From NCBI GenBank assembly GCA_902491565.1, contig CABUIE010000006.1:59748-123747 (forward strand): 64,000 nt of DNA, given 5' to 3'. Source of the stretch: an uncultured Collinsella sp. (GTDB lineage Bacteria; Actinomycetota; Coriobacteriia; Coriobacteriales; Coriobacteriaceae). Under the pieces are notes generated by a model that did no database searches, was not told where the DNA came from, and saw nothing but the letters and a program-made list of their open reading frames with translations. A program made the position numbers and the translations under genes. Shown piece after piece: positions 1 through 8,080 of this stretch (position 1 is the stretch's first letter; the number at the start of each line of letters is the position of its first letter).

Positions 1-501
1 GGTCTTTGCCTCGTTTGCCCAATCGACCAGCTGCTTGGCGGTCAGTCCCGCCGAACGCTGGCGCACGGCCTCGAGCGCCAAGAGCGCGCCGGTCGCGCAG
101 GGCAGAGCGTTGTCGACCACGTACAGCTCAAAATCGGGATACTCGGCGCGCACGGCATCTGCCGCCTGGCACGCGGAGTTGTAGCTCGACGACAGCGCCG
201 AGGTAAAGCACAGGTAGACCGTGGGCGTGCCCTCTTTGGCGCACTCGGTAAAGAACTCGATATAGCGACCGAGCGACACAGCCGAGGTGGACACGCGGGC
301 ACCAGCGCGCATGCGGTCGTAAAACTCCTTGGGCGTGATGCTCGACCAGATGTCATCCGTGCGCTCCTCGCCATCGATAATGAAGGGGAAACCCAGGATA
401 TCGACATCGAGGTTCGCGGCGACCTCGGGGCTAAAGTCGCAGCAGGTATCGACGACGATGCGGCAACGGTCCGAATGACCGGTAGATGCGGCCTTGTCCA
501 T
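1..501 (-). CDS. DegV family fatty-acid-binding protein (5' part, runs off the left edge)
   Basis: The visible 167 residues are the N-terminal part of a DegV protein; the family is usually about 280 residues. DegV proteins bind a fatty acid and in Gram-positive bacteria some act as FakB subunits that present it to the kinase FakA. Seen here: the opening strand RIVVDTCCDFSPEVA (about residues 14-28), the STSAVS segment (71-76) at the place of the family's fatty-acid carboxylate-binding Thr/Ser, and CFTSALSSSYNSA (98-110). ATG at 501 is the only good start before the upstream terminator. It is transcribed leftward, after the terminator of hpf. The ligand is not known, and FakA is not in view. 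Confidence 0.88.
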   Translation of the reverse strand, partial: MDKAASTGHSDRCRIVVDTCCDFSPEVAANLDVDILGFPFIIDGEERTDDIWSSITPKEFYDRMRAGARVSTSAVSLGRYIEFFTECAKEGTPTVYLCFTSALSSSYNSACQAADAVRAEYPDFELYVVDNALPCATGALLALEAVRQRSAGLTAKQLVDWANEAKT

Positions 502-519
502 CAAAGCGACTCCTTACGT

Positions 520-551
520 AAAAAGGCGGCCACCCGCATGGGATGGCCGCC
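520..551 (-). terminator. Rho-independent terminator of hpf
   Basis: Read on the minus strand, an 8-bp GGCGGCCA/TGGCCGCC stem (544-551 with 525-532) is followed at once by a run of T (520-524). It lies about 30 nt past the hpf stop and just before the DegV start. Confidence 0.85.
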
Positions 552-580
552 AACCGTTAACTCATGCAAGTTAACGTATT

Positions 581-1165
581 TTACTCGTCAAGTGTTTCGA
601 TGCGGGGCTTGATGATGCCATATCCACCATTCTTACGGTGATACACCACATTGATAAGGCCGGTCGTCGCGTTCTCGAACACGTAGAAGTCGTGGCCGAG
701 CAGATCGGTCTGCACCAGCGCCTGCTCCTCAGTCATCGGGGTGACGTCGATAACCTTCTCGCGGACGAGCAGGTCGTCCTCCTCCTCGGGCAGCAGCAGG
801 TCGGCCAGATCCTCGACGCGCTCGACCGGCGCGACATCCGCGGCGCTGGCACCGCCCTGGCGGTTGTCCACGACCTTGGTCTTGAACTTGCGCAGCTGGC
901 GGGTGACCTTATCGGCGGAGAGGTCGATGGCGGCGTACATATCTGCACCGTGCTCGGCAACGCGAATCACCGAACCGCGGGCACGAACCGTGACCTCGAC
1001 GATTGCCGGGTTGGGGTTCGAGGGGTTCTTCTCATAGCGAAGTACAACGTCGACCGTCATGGGCTCGATATCGAAAACCTTGAGCGCCTCGCCGATCTTC
1101 TCATCCACATGCGCACGCAGAGCATCGGTTACCGTCGTCTTGCGTCCAGAAACCTTGATATCCAT
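581..1165 (-). CDS. hpf: Long-form ribosome hibernation promoting factor
   Basis: Binds the 30S decoding region and dimerises 70S ribosomes into inactive 100S particles under starvation or stress. The 194-residue length and two-domain layout fit the long form: an N-terminal S30AE/YfiA domain (about 1-100, beginning MDIKVSGRKTTVTDALRAHV) and a C-terminal dimerisation domain (about 130-190) with HDFYVFENATTGLINVVYHR and GYGIIKPR. I chose ATG at 1165 because GGAG sits 6 nt upstream; the frame can also be opened at a TTG four codons earlier, but this lacks its own ribosome site. Single gene, with its own terminator downstream. Confidence 0.95.
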   Translation of the reverse strand: MDIKVSGRKTTVTDALRAHVDEKIGEALKVFDIEPMTVDVVLRYEKNPSNPNPAIVEVTVRARGSVIRVAEHGADMYAAIDLSADKVTRQLRKFKTKVVDNRQGGASAADVAPVERVEDLADLLLPEEEDDLLVREKVIDVTPMTEEQALVQTDLLGHDFYVFENATTGLINVVYHRKNGGYGIIKPRIETLDE

Positions 1166-1177
1166 ACGTGGCTCCAA

Positions 1178-1482
1178 TCTGCCTCGGGGACTTACCGTAC
1201 TGGCTATGTACCCATTGCCGTGTATTTAATCACGCGGATTCCTAAAGACCCGAATAACGATTGCTTGATACCGCATACCGAAGTCTCGCACTTTTCTGTG
1301 GCAAAGTGCGCTATAGGAGGGAGCCGACAGATTTGTATTTGGTCCCGAAAATTAGCTTTGACCTGCTGGTTTTATAGGGATGAAAAAGCCGGACTCCCCT
1401 ATTGGAGAAGCCCGGCAGTGCGTGTTGAAACCGTGAAGAAGTGTCCTTTCCAACGTATAGGAGACACCACCCCTAGCAATAA
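1178..1482. other. Intergenic region, 305 bp, terminator only
   Basis: No convincing gene. It holds the terminator of the lipoprotein gene (1383-1416) and presumably the hpf promoter, which I could not place with confidence. Confidence 0.6.
1383..1416 (-). terminator. Terminator of the solute-binding lipoprotein gene
   Basis: On the minus strand GCCGG-type arms (1412-1416 with 1388-1392), extended by a CTCC/GGAG inner stem, are followed by five T. It is about 70 nt after the stop at 1483. Confidence 0.75.
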
Positions 1483-2508
1483 CTAGCTATTGAGTTTGTT
1501 AATGTCGTCGTCGGTGATGGTGCCTTCCTGGCTGGACGAGTTGTCCTCGGAGGATGCGGTCTCATTGTTGGAATCGGAGGACTCGCTGCCGGAGGACATG
1601 GTCTCACTGGACTCAGAGTCACCCGGCTGCACGCTAGCGCCCGAAACCGTCTTAGTGGTGAGGTCGTAGGGCATCGTGCCATACCAGACGCAGTGGACTG
1701 CCTCGAGCGTACCGTCGACCGTGATGTCGTCGAGGGCGTCGCTCACGGCACGGCACAGTTCGTCATTGGACGAGGCGCCCGCAACACCAAGCGTCGAGGG
1801 CGCCTCGAGCGCACCGACATAGGAGACCTCGCTCATCAGGCGTGCAAGGTAGCCGCCGGCCGTGGAGTCGCAGATCACATAGTCGACCTCGCCGGACTCG
1901 AGCGCCTCAAAGCACTCGTTGATGTTGGAGTAGGTCTTTTGGTTGGCGGTGATGCTCTGCTTAGCAAGCGCCTCCTGCGAGGCCGAGGACATCTGAACGC
2001 CCAGGGTGGACGTGTTAAGGGTATCGGTGGAAACGCTTAGCGACCCACCATCGCTAGTTTTACCGAACACGGAAGTGGCATCGTACAGGCAGGTGCCGAG
2101 CGAGCTAATGTCCCCGTCCGTGGAGTTAATCTCGCCGATAAAGATATCGGCCTTTTTGTCGCCGAGCGCGGAACCTGCCGAAGACGCATCGACAAAGGAG
2201 ACCTTAAGGCCCATGCGGCTTGCGAGGGCGCGGGCGGCGTCAACCGCATACCCCGTGAGCTCGCCGTCGGCGTCCTGCATGGCCTGCGGCGCATCGGAAG
2301 TATCGAGGGCGACCGTCAGGGTTCCGGGAGTGACCAGGGCGTCGTCCGACACCGCCGGCGTGACGGTCTCGTACTCGATCTGGTCGATCGTGGGAGTCGT
2401 GAACGTAGACAGCGGGTTGAACGCGCATCCGCTCAGGCCCAAAACGGCGATGACCGCTGCGGTCCCAGCACCTAACCGAGCCGCGTGCATCAAGCTGCCC
2501 CTCACCAT
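1483..2508 (-). CDS. Extracellular solute-binding lipoprotein (amino-acid ABC transporter type)
   Basis: Predicted surface lipoprotein that captures a small solute for an ABC importer. A hydrophobic signal (AAVIAVLGL) leads to the lipobox LSGCA, so the mature protein starts at that Cys. The core resembles family 3 amino-acid-binding proteins (SBP_bac_3): GTLTVALDTSDAPQAM, then GELTGYAVDAARALASRMGL, and KADIFIGEI. The last 55 residues are Ser/Glu/Asp-rich and probably disordered. Two starts are possible: ATG 2508 (AGGG 8 nt upstream) or ATG 2490 (AGGGG about 8 nt upstream, shorter signal peptide). No permease or ATPase gene is adjacent, so the partner and ligand are unknown. The frame stays open far upstream (see findings). 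Confidence 0.8.
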   Translation of the reverse strand: MVRGSLMHAARLGAGTAAVIAVLGLSGCAFNPLSTFTTPTIDQIEYETVTPAVSDDALVTPGTLTVALDTSDAPQAMQDADGELTGYAVDAARALASRMGLKVSFVDASSAGSALGDKKADIFIGEINSTDGDISSLGTCLYDATSVFGKTSDGGSLSVSTDTLNTSTLGVQMSSASQEALAKQSITANQKTYSNINECFEALESGEVDYVICDSTAGGYLARLMSEVSYVGALEAPSTLGVAGASSNDELCRAVSDALDDITVDGTLEAVHCVWYGTMPYDLTTKTVSGASVQPGDSESSETMSSGSESSDSNNETASSEDNSSSQEGTITDDDINKLNS

Positions 2509-2839
2509 GTCCACTACCCTGCCTTCTGTGTCGTATACGATCCGTGCGTTGCGCGGAATATCAGGTTGTTCCCACCAGCTGACCTGGTATTTGACCCCAC
2601 ACTTGCGCACCGGGGTGTTTGCTCGGGAGGCCGCAGCCACCTTCACGACTGACCCGCTCGCCCGCGAGGCGGTATTGCCCCAAAGAAAGTAGAACGGACG
2701 GTGCGGCTTACATCTAGGACGCGCCATGATCGCGCCGCGCGCACGCGGTCGCTTACGTGGATCCCTTTGACCGCGTCTGTCTTGGACTAGGACGGGCATT
2801 TCGTCCGTCCGCAACCACAGCCTGGCAGGAACGTAGCGC

Positions 2840-2868
2840 ATTATAGCTAAGTTCAAGCTAAAGTTTAA
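2840..2868 (-). promoter_or_regulatory. Probable promoter of the lipoprotein gene
   Basis: A perfect -10 box TATAAT lies at 2840-2845 on the minus strand. A weak -35 (TTAAAC, 2863-2868) is 17 bp upstream. If used, the mRNA would carry a leader of about 320 nt before the lipoprotein start. Confidence 0.5.
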
Positions 2869-2940
2869 GGTTAGGGGCGTTATTCGCATCGCGAGTACAG
2901 ATTTCGCAGGTCGGAGCGGGCTATTCGTGCCCCTATGAAG

Positions 2941-2988
2941 CCCGGAGCTCCCCTACGGGGAGCTCCGGGGCACCCGTCTCAGGGTGCC
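2941..2988. repeat. Two adjacent perfect hairpins
   Basis: A 13-bp perfect stem (2941-2953 with 2957-2969, loop TAC) is followed at once by a 7-bp stem GGCACCC/GGGTGCC (2969-2975 with 2982-2988). Neither has a clear T run directly after it. It directly abuts the repeat element that starts at 2989. Confidence 0.7.
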
Positions 2989-3208
2989 GTGGCCAAAAAA
3001 TAGCAAATATGAGTACTGTTACCAATTTAGTAGCAGGAGTTTTTGGCTCTGCAAGCTGTTTTCACGCTCTATAACGTCAGATTGATGCCAGGATATTCCA
3101 CATTTGTTTAATAACTTTCTAATTTACCCCATCTTCCAGTCCCAAAATCCCTGATTTTACTGTTACTGAATTTGTAGCAGTACTCATATTTGCTATATTT
3201 TGGCCAGA
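2989..3208. repeat. Intergenic element with inverted 34-nt hairpin modules (copy A)
   Basis: Both ends carry the same 34-nt module in opposite orientation: 3003-3036 and 3159-3192, 28-29 of 34 identical. Each has the invariant GCAAATATGAGTACTG followed by a hairpin (CTGTTAC-type arms around 7 nt). The outer ends carry TGGCCA (2990-2995 and 3201-3206). The middle is AT-rich and has no gene. A related element lies at 17601-17830. Confidence 0.75.
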
Positions 3209-3240
3209 GCATATATCCAACTCCCTGTTTCAGAGCATTG

Positions 3241-4350
3241 TTAGGCGGGTTTAAGCCCAAAACACGCCCGCAGCGTGTTAAGCAGCGCCTCTTGCTTTTT
3301 CCTGCGGGCATCGACACGATTCCGGTACCGCTTTCGCATACGCTGGTGGATGCGCCATGCGAGTGCTTCCATCGCTTCCATGTCACAGAGCATTTCGTTG
3401 TTGACCGTCGCGACCTCGATTCCCATAGTAATCAAGCCCGTGTTGCGCTTTTCATCATGGATACGTCCCCTCCGAGAGGAATGGCCCAGCTCACCGTTGT
3501 ATTCCAAGTCAAACCGGGCTGCTTCCTGAAAGGCATCGCAAACCGCATGCGGCATCCCCGAGATCGCCTGTGCACGGTCGTTGAACTCGATCTTGTAGTC
3601 GGTCTTAAAGGGACCACAGGCAAATCCGCCATAGGAAAACGGAAGCGAAAACATGGCAAGCATGATGCACTCCATGGGTGAACGCAGGTTTTCCGACAGA
3701 TAGGGACACAGCCGCCGCAGCTGCTTGGCCGCGCTCCCCTTGCATGCCGCGAGGTAATCTACCAGGCAATCGGGTGTCAGCACGGACTCGACCTCAAAGT
3801 AACCGACATCTGGCGGCTGGTCTTTGTCCTTTGCCAATTTGTTCACGACAGGCGAGGTGTAGGGAGGCAGATACTTCCCGCGGTCACTCAGTGAAATCTT
3901 AGAGCACAGCTCCTGGGCCAGGGCAAATGCCTGGATGCAGCCGACCTCGCGCGCGACGGCTACGCAAAGGGCCTCGGGAGATAGACTGTACACCCCCGGT
4001 TCCACCTCTAGAATCGAGCCGGCGGGCAACTCGGAGCATACGGACCAGCTCACGCCAAGAATACGGCGGCGCTGCGCTGCAGACCCTACCAGCAAGCACA
4101 AATCCTCTTGCACCTCGCCGCTTGCGGCCCCAATCCGCACCAAATCGGGAAGATAGATGTCCTCGGTCGAGGGCGACGATGTGCGCAGCACACGGCGCTC
4201 TTCATCGGGATTAAGGTCCTTCCAGCTGATATAGCCCATCTGCCGGCGCTCGGCGCGCATCATGCGCAGCGCCGAGGCGCCGGTCAGAATTATGGAAGCC
4301 GCTAGCTGTTCGCCTGTCGGCTCGTTGCGCCGCTCAATCTTTACTGCCAC
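3241..4350 (-). CDS. Unknown protein with nuclease-like C-terminal region
   Basis: 369 residues, function not established. The middle (LVGSAAQRRRILGVSWSV, then PGVYSLSPEALCVAVARE) recalls the helix-turn-helix and substrate arms of AbiEi-type or DUF559-linked proteins. The C-terminal part has a pattern like the Vsr/DUF559 endonuclease fold: FDLEYNGELGH, then GRIHDEKRNTGLITMGIEV, with Asp and Glu spaced as in a PD-(D/E)xK site. These assignments are by eye and uncertain. The GTG start at 4350 has AGGGG 7 nt upstream and lies 10 bp after the comF stop, so the two are probably cotranscribed. The frame also runs back through comF, but that part is only comF read in another frame. Confidence 0.65.
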   Translation of the reverse strand: MAVKIERRNEPTGEQLAASIILTGASALRMMRAERRQMGYISWKDLNPDEERRVLRTSSPSTEDIYLPDLVRIGAASGEVQEDLCLLVGSAAQRRRILGVSWSVCSELPAGSILEVEPGVYSLSPEALCVAVAREVGCIQAFALAQELCSKISLSDRGKYLPPYTSPVVNKLAKDKDQPPDVGYFEVESVLTPDCLVDYLAACKGSAAKQLRRLCPYLSENLRSPMECIMLAMFSLPFSYGGFACGPFKTDYKIEFNDRAQAISGMPHAVCDAFQEAARFDLEYNGELGHSSRRGRIHDEKRNTGLITMGIEVATVNNEMLCDMEAMEALAWRIHQRMRKRYRNRVDARRKKQEALLNTLRACFGLKPA

Positions 4351-4360
4351 AAAACCACCC

Positions 4361-5167
4361 CTACCAAACGCGTGCGATAGTGAGGCCATCAACGGCCGTG
4401 GCACCGGCGCGCTTGAGTTCCGCCGAAGCCGCTGCCATCGTCGCACCCGTGGTGATAACGTCATCGATAAGCAGCAGGTGGCGGCCGTGCACGTCCTCAA
4501 CCGTCTCGTACATGCCTTGGGCACGCTCGCGGCGCTCCTCACGACCGAGTTCGCGCTGGTCGCCATGCCCGTACTTGGCGAGAGCATCGAGCAGAGGAAC
4601 ACCCGACAGCTCGCAAAATGGGCGCGCAATAGCCTCCATATGATCAAAACCACGCCGCCGAAACGCTGCCGCCGTCGCAGGCACAAACACCACCGCATCC
4701 GCACCGGACAGCACGCCTCCGTAGCGATCGGGCGCTACGACCTGGGCATGCAGGGCGGTGTCGTAGAGCAGCTCCGCCAGATACGGAGCCAGACGTCGCT
4801 CGCCCGCATCCTTGTACGCTTTAATGATGCGCGGCAGCGGATGCGCATAGACGGCGCACGCCAGGCAGCGGTCGAGCGCCTCCGCCATTGCCGAGGACGT
4901 GCCCTCGACCGAACACTCAGTGCACAGCAAATCCCCAAACGGGGCGCCGCATCGGGTACAGCTATGACGTGGGTCGATGAGCGTGAGCGCGGCCAGGCAG
5001 TCTTGGCAAATAAGCGCATCGGCGCGTTCGCAGCCGGCACATCGTGTTGGCGACAATGCCTCGAGCGCCTCGTACGTCGCGCGCTCGGCAAACGGTAGCA
5101 ATTCGTCCGCAAACGGTAGGGCACCGGCACTCTGCAGACGGCTCAATATGTTCAGATGGCTCTTCAA
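4361..5167 (-). CDS. comF: ComF family phosphoribosyltransferase-like protein
   Basis: ComF proteins are needed for DNA uptake during natural transformation in competent bacteria, where they help handle single-stranded DNA in the cytoplasm; elsewhere their role is less clear. The 268-residue protein has a Cys-rich zinc-binding part (residues 43-85, CAGC, CQDC, CTRCG, CTEC) and a C-terminal phosphoribosyltransferase domain with the PRPP loop LLLIDDVITTGATM (231-244). Its length is typical. It sits downstream of the tmk-holB-ricT operon and just upstream of the nuclease-like gene. Other competence genes are not in view. Confidence 0.92.
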   Translation of the reverse strand: MKSHLNILSRLQSAGALPFADELLPFAERATYEALEALSPTRCAGCERADALICQDCLAALTLIDPRHSCTRCGAPFGDLLCTECSVEGTSSAMAEALDRCLACAVYAHPLPRIIKAYKDAGERRLAPYLAELLYDTALHAQVVAPDRYGGVLSGADAVVFVPATAAAFRRRGFDHMEAIARPFCELSGVPLLDALAKYGHGDQRELGREERRERAQGMYETVEDVHGRHLLLIDDVITTGATMAAASAELKRAGATAVDGLTIARVW

Positions 5168-5169
5168 GA

Positions 5170-5203
5170 CACAACCCTCCCTACGCTCGATCGCAGGGAG
5201 GGT
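5170..5203. terminator. Strong hairpin between ricT and comF
   Basis: A 12-bp perfect stem ACAACCCTCCCT/AGGGAGGGTTGT around a 10-nt loop. There is no long T run on either side, so it may be a weak terminator, a processing site or a stability element at the end of the ricT message. Confidence 0.5.
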
Positions 5204-5269
5204 TGTTGATTCGGCGCTATGATACCCCGATGCGCTCGGGGCAAGGCGGGTTAAATCCGCTCGCGGGCG

Positions 5270-6961
5270 TTATTCGCCGGCGGGCGGTTGTGGTGCGGAC
5301 GAAGACGGGGTCGAGCCCTCGCCACCATCCTGGCGCGGCTTGCGGGAACGACGACGGCGACGGCGCTTTTGACCCTGGTCGGCCGAGCCCTCGCCACCGC
5401 GCGGCTCGCGCTCGTCACGAGCGGCGCCATGCGAAGCCTTGGCAGCCGCTCCCCCGCCATCTCCGGGACGACGGCGCGTGACCTTGACCTCGCCATCCGA
5501 GACCTGATCGGCCACGGAGGGCACTGAGGGCTTCTGCTGCGCGCCCGAGGAATGGCGACGGCGCGGACGCGGCGCGCGCTCCTCCTCGCCACGTGGCTTG
5601 CCGCCCTTGTCGACAGGCGCATCGGAGGCCGAGGCGCCCTTGGAAGCGGCACCGGCCTCGCGAGCAGCTGCGGCGCGGAAGGCGTCCTCGCGCTCCTCGC
5701 TCGACAGATGACGGCGGCGGCGACGTGTGGGGTTCATGCCGCCGCCGCGATTCTGCTGCTGGGGCTGCTGAACCTCGCGCTCGCGAGAGGCGTTCTTGCC
5801 CGCGGCTGCAACCTCGGTAGCATCGCCCGAGCCCGCGCGCTTGCGACGGCGACGGCCATCGGCCGCCCCCTCGGCCTCGGGTGTCTCGGCCTTACCGCGG
5901 CCCTTTCCGCGGCCACGGCCCTCGCCCTGACCCTGACCGGCGCGAGCATCGGATTCAGCATCGCGACGACGGCGCTTGGGCATCGACGTGCCGGCCAGAC
6001 GGTCGGCACTCGACAGGCCATCGCCCACATCGACGCCGTTCTCGCGGTCGAGCTCCATGAGCGCCAGGCGCATCTCGGGCGACTCGATGCGCTCGAGCAC
6101 GTCGCGCGTCACGCAGTCGGGGCGGCAGCTGCAGCCCTGCTCGGCGGCCTTCTTTTTGCAGCCCTCCGAGCACGTCATATCGGCCAGGTTGACCTTAAAG
6201 ACTTTACCGTTCTCCAGGCGCAGCACCAGCTGCTCACGCGGCGTGTCATACTCCTGAATACGCGCCTTGCCAAGCGGCGTATCGATGAGCGTCTTCTTTT
6301 TGGGCGCACGGCTCTTAAAGTCCTTGTACGCCTCGAACTCATAGCGCAGGCAGCACATCAGGCGGCCGCATACGCCGCTGATCTTGGACGAGTTGAGCGG
6401 TAGGTCCTGCTCTTTTGCCATGCGAATCGAGACGGGCTCAAACTGTCCGCCAAAGCGCGTGCAGCAGAGCTCCTGTCCGCATTGGGCATAGCCGCCCACC
6501 AGGCGGGTCTCGTCGCGCACGCCGATCTGGCGCATGTCGACGCGAATGTGCAGCGTCGAGGACAGGTCCTTGACGAGCTGACGAAAATCGACGCGCTCCT
6601 CGGCCGCAAAGTAGAACACGGCCTTCTCGCCGCCAAACAGGTACTCGACGCCGACCGGCTTCATCTCGAGGTCGAGCTCCTTGACCAGGCGGCGGAAGTC
6701 GACCATGGCCTCGTCGCCCTGAATGGCCAGATCGTCGGCAAGCTGCAGGTCGATGTCGCTCGCCACACGCAGCACGGGCTTGAGCGGCTGACCGATCTCA
6801 TCTTGCGGCACCTCAAAGGGATCGGCAGTGACCAGGCCGATCTCGGTTCCGCGCTCGGTGGAGCAAATGGCATAATCGGCCTCGAGGATATCCAGATCCT
6901 GCGGATCGAACCACAGGTCGCGCGAGGCGTAGGTAAACTTAACGGGTACGACTAACGGCAT
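5270..6961 (-). CDS. ricT: RicT/PSP1 family regulatory protein with long basic tail
   Basis: In Bacillus, RicT (YaaT) is part of the RicA-RicF-RicT complex that guides RNase Y in mRNA maturation; the family's PSP1 core binds Fe-S clusters. Residues 1-260 match the core, with C161, C166, C167, C198, C203 and C204 in CGQELCCTRFGG and GVCGRLMCCLRYEFEAY. A second Cys group follows (264, 268, 277, 279, 283). Residues from about 310 to 563 form a low-complexity tail with repeated RRRR/KRRRRR patches plus G, Q and E runs. It overlaps holB by 10 bp (6952-6961) in the operon tmk-holB-ricT. The core call is firm; the tail's role is unknown. Confidence 0.92.
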   Translation of the reverse strand: MPLVVPVKFTYASRDLWFDPQDLDILEADYAICSTERGTEIGLVTADPFEVPQDEIGQPLKPVLRVASDIDLQLADDLAIQGDEAMVDFRRLVKELDLEMKPVGVEYLFGGEKAVFYFAAEERVDFRQLVKDLSSTLHIRVDMRQIGVRDETRLVGGYAQCGQELCCTRFGGQFEPVSIRMAKEQDLPLNSSKISGVCGRLMCCLRYEFEAYKDFKSRAPKKKTLIDTPLGKARIQEYDTPREQLVLRLENGKVFKVNLADMTCSEGCKKKAAEQGCSCRPDCVTRDVLERIESPEMRLALMELDRENGVDVGDGLSSADRLAGTSMPKRRRRDAESDARAGQGQGEGRGRGKGRGKAETPEAEGAADGRRRRKRAGSGDATEVAAAGKNASREREVQQPQQQNRGGGMNPTRRRRRHLSSEEREDAFRAAAAREAGAASKGASASDAPVDKGGKPRGEEERAPRPRRRHSSGAQQKPSVPSVADQVSDGEVKVTRRRPGDGGGAAAKASHGAARDEREPRGGEGSADQGQKRRRRRRSRKPRQDGGEGSTPSSSAPQPPAGE

Positions 6962-8079
6962 TTCAGTGCCTTCCTGATATCGAACAGCATGACCTCGATG
7001 GCCAGCTGGGGAGTAACGTTTCTGGCGATGTTGCGCTCGGCGGTCGCGACTGCCTCGAGCGCCCGGGTGGCACCCGCAACATTGGTCGCGGCGGCAAGCC
7101 GACCGATCGTGTCGCGCACGTCTTCGTTCACCACGTCGGCCGCCTCGTCCTGAAGCGTCAGCAGCACGTCGCGCATGAGCGTCCGCGCGCTCGCCAGCGC
7201 TTCCATGATACCCGAACGCTCGCGCGCGTTGAGTTCGCGCTTGTTGCGGTCCTCAAGCTGCTTCAATGCTCCACGCGACAGGTAGTCGGCGTTTTGCTCG
7301 AGCACCTTTTCCTGCGTGGACTTGACCTCGGCGAGCGGCGCCTTAACGGCGACGATGAGCGACTTGGCGCGGCTGAGCACGTCGGCCTCGTCGGCGGCGA
7401 TAAGCGAATCGATGGCGCGAACCATCTGACGGCGGGCGTCCTGGCGCTCAGCGCTCTTGAGGAACTCGATGCCACGCGTGGGACTCCCCGCCACGGCGAC
7501 CGCCATGCGGCAACGCGCAGGGTCCTGACCGGTGGCGCGGCTCACGGCCTGCGCGGCGACGGCGGGCGATACCAGCCGAAACGGCACGCACTGGCAGCGG
7601 CTCACGATAGTGGGCAACATCACGTCTGCCGAGGTGCCCAGCAAGATAAACATAACGCCCTCGGGCGGCTCCTCGAGCGTTTTGAGCAGTGCGTTGGCGG
7701 TGTTGGCGCGCAGCTGCTCGGCACGGTCGATGATGTAGACCTTGGCCTTGGCACGGATGGGCGCCAGCGGCACGTCGTCGAGCAGCTCGCGGGTCTGGGC
7801 GATGAGGTAGCCCGTGGCGCTCTCGGGCGTGTAATAGTGCACATCGGGGTGCGTATGGCGGGCGACGCGCACGCAGCCATCGCATGAGCCGCAGCCGTCC
7901 TGCTCGCACAGGAAGGCTTGGGCGAGCGCCCACGCGGCGTCGAGCTTGCCCGCGCCGAGCGCGCCCAAGAACAGGTAGGCGTGCGATGCGCGGCCGCTTG
8001 CGATGGCGTTGGTCAAAAAGTCGCGCACGCGCTGTTGGGTGTCGAGCTTGGCCAGCAGGCTTGCCTGAGCGGGGGCCAT
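6952..8079 (-). CDS. holB: DNA polymerase III delta-prime subunit
   Basis: A clamp-loader subunit that helps open the beta sliding clamp onto primed DNA. The 375-residue protein has the AAA+ layout: a P-loop-like GALGAGKL (39-46) in which the usual Ser/Thr after Lys is Leu, in line with delta-prime subunits that do not hydrolyse ATP; a zinc module C58, C63, C66, C69; and ALLKTLEEPPEGVMFILL followed by the arginine-finger motif SRCQ. It follows tmk by 1 bp and overlaps ricT by 10 bp, an order shared by many Gram-positive bacteria. Confidence 0.93.
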   Translation of the reverse strand: MAPAQASLLAKLDTQQRVRDFLTNAIASGRASHAYLFLGALGAGKLDAAWALAQAFLCEQDGCGSCDGCVRVARHTHPDVHYYTPESATGYLIAQTRELLDDVPLAPIRAKAKVYIIDRAEQLRANTANALLKTLEEPPEGVMFILLGTSADVMLPTIVSRCQCVPFRLVSPAVAAQAVSRATGQDPARCRMAVAVAGSPTRGIEFLKSAERQDARRQMVRAIDSLIAADEADVLSRAKSLIVAVKAPLAEVKSTQEKVLEQNADYLSRGALKQLEDRNKRELNARERSGIMEALASARTLMRDVLLTLQDEAADVVNEDVRDTIGRLAAATNVAGATRALEAVATAERNIARNVTPQLAIEVMLFDIRKALKCR

Positions 8080-8080
8080 A

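Noticed and set aside
2989..3208. A CRISPR array or leader
   Set aside because: The repeated modules are inverted, only two per locus, and there are no regular spacers or cas genes.
3108..3386. A 92-codon minus-strand frame near the repeat element
   Set aside because: It crosses the repeat and the 3' end of the nuclease-like gene, and has no ribosome site or recognisable domain.
3241..4704. A longer version of the nuclease-like protein, starting inside comF
   Set aside because: The first 118 residues are comF read in another frame. The GTG at 4350 has a proper ribosome site.
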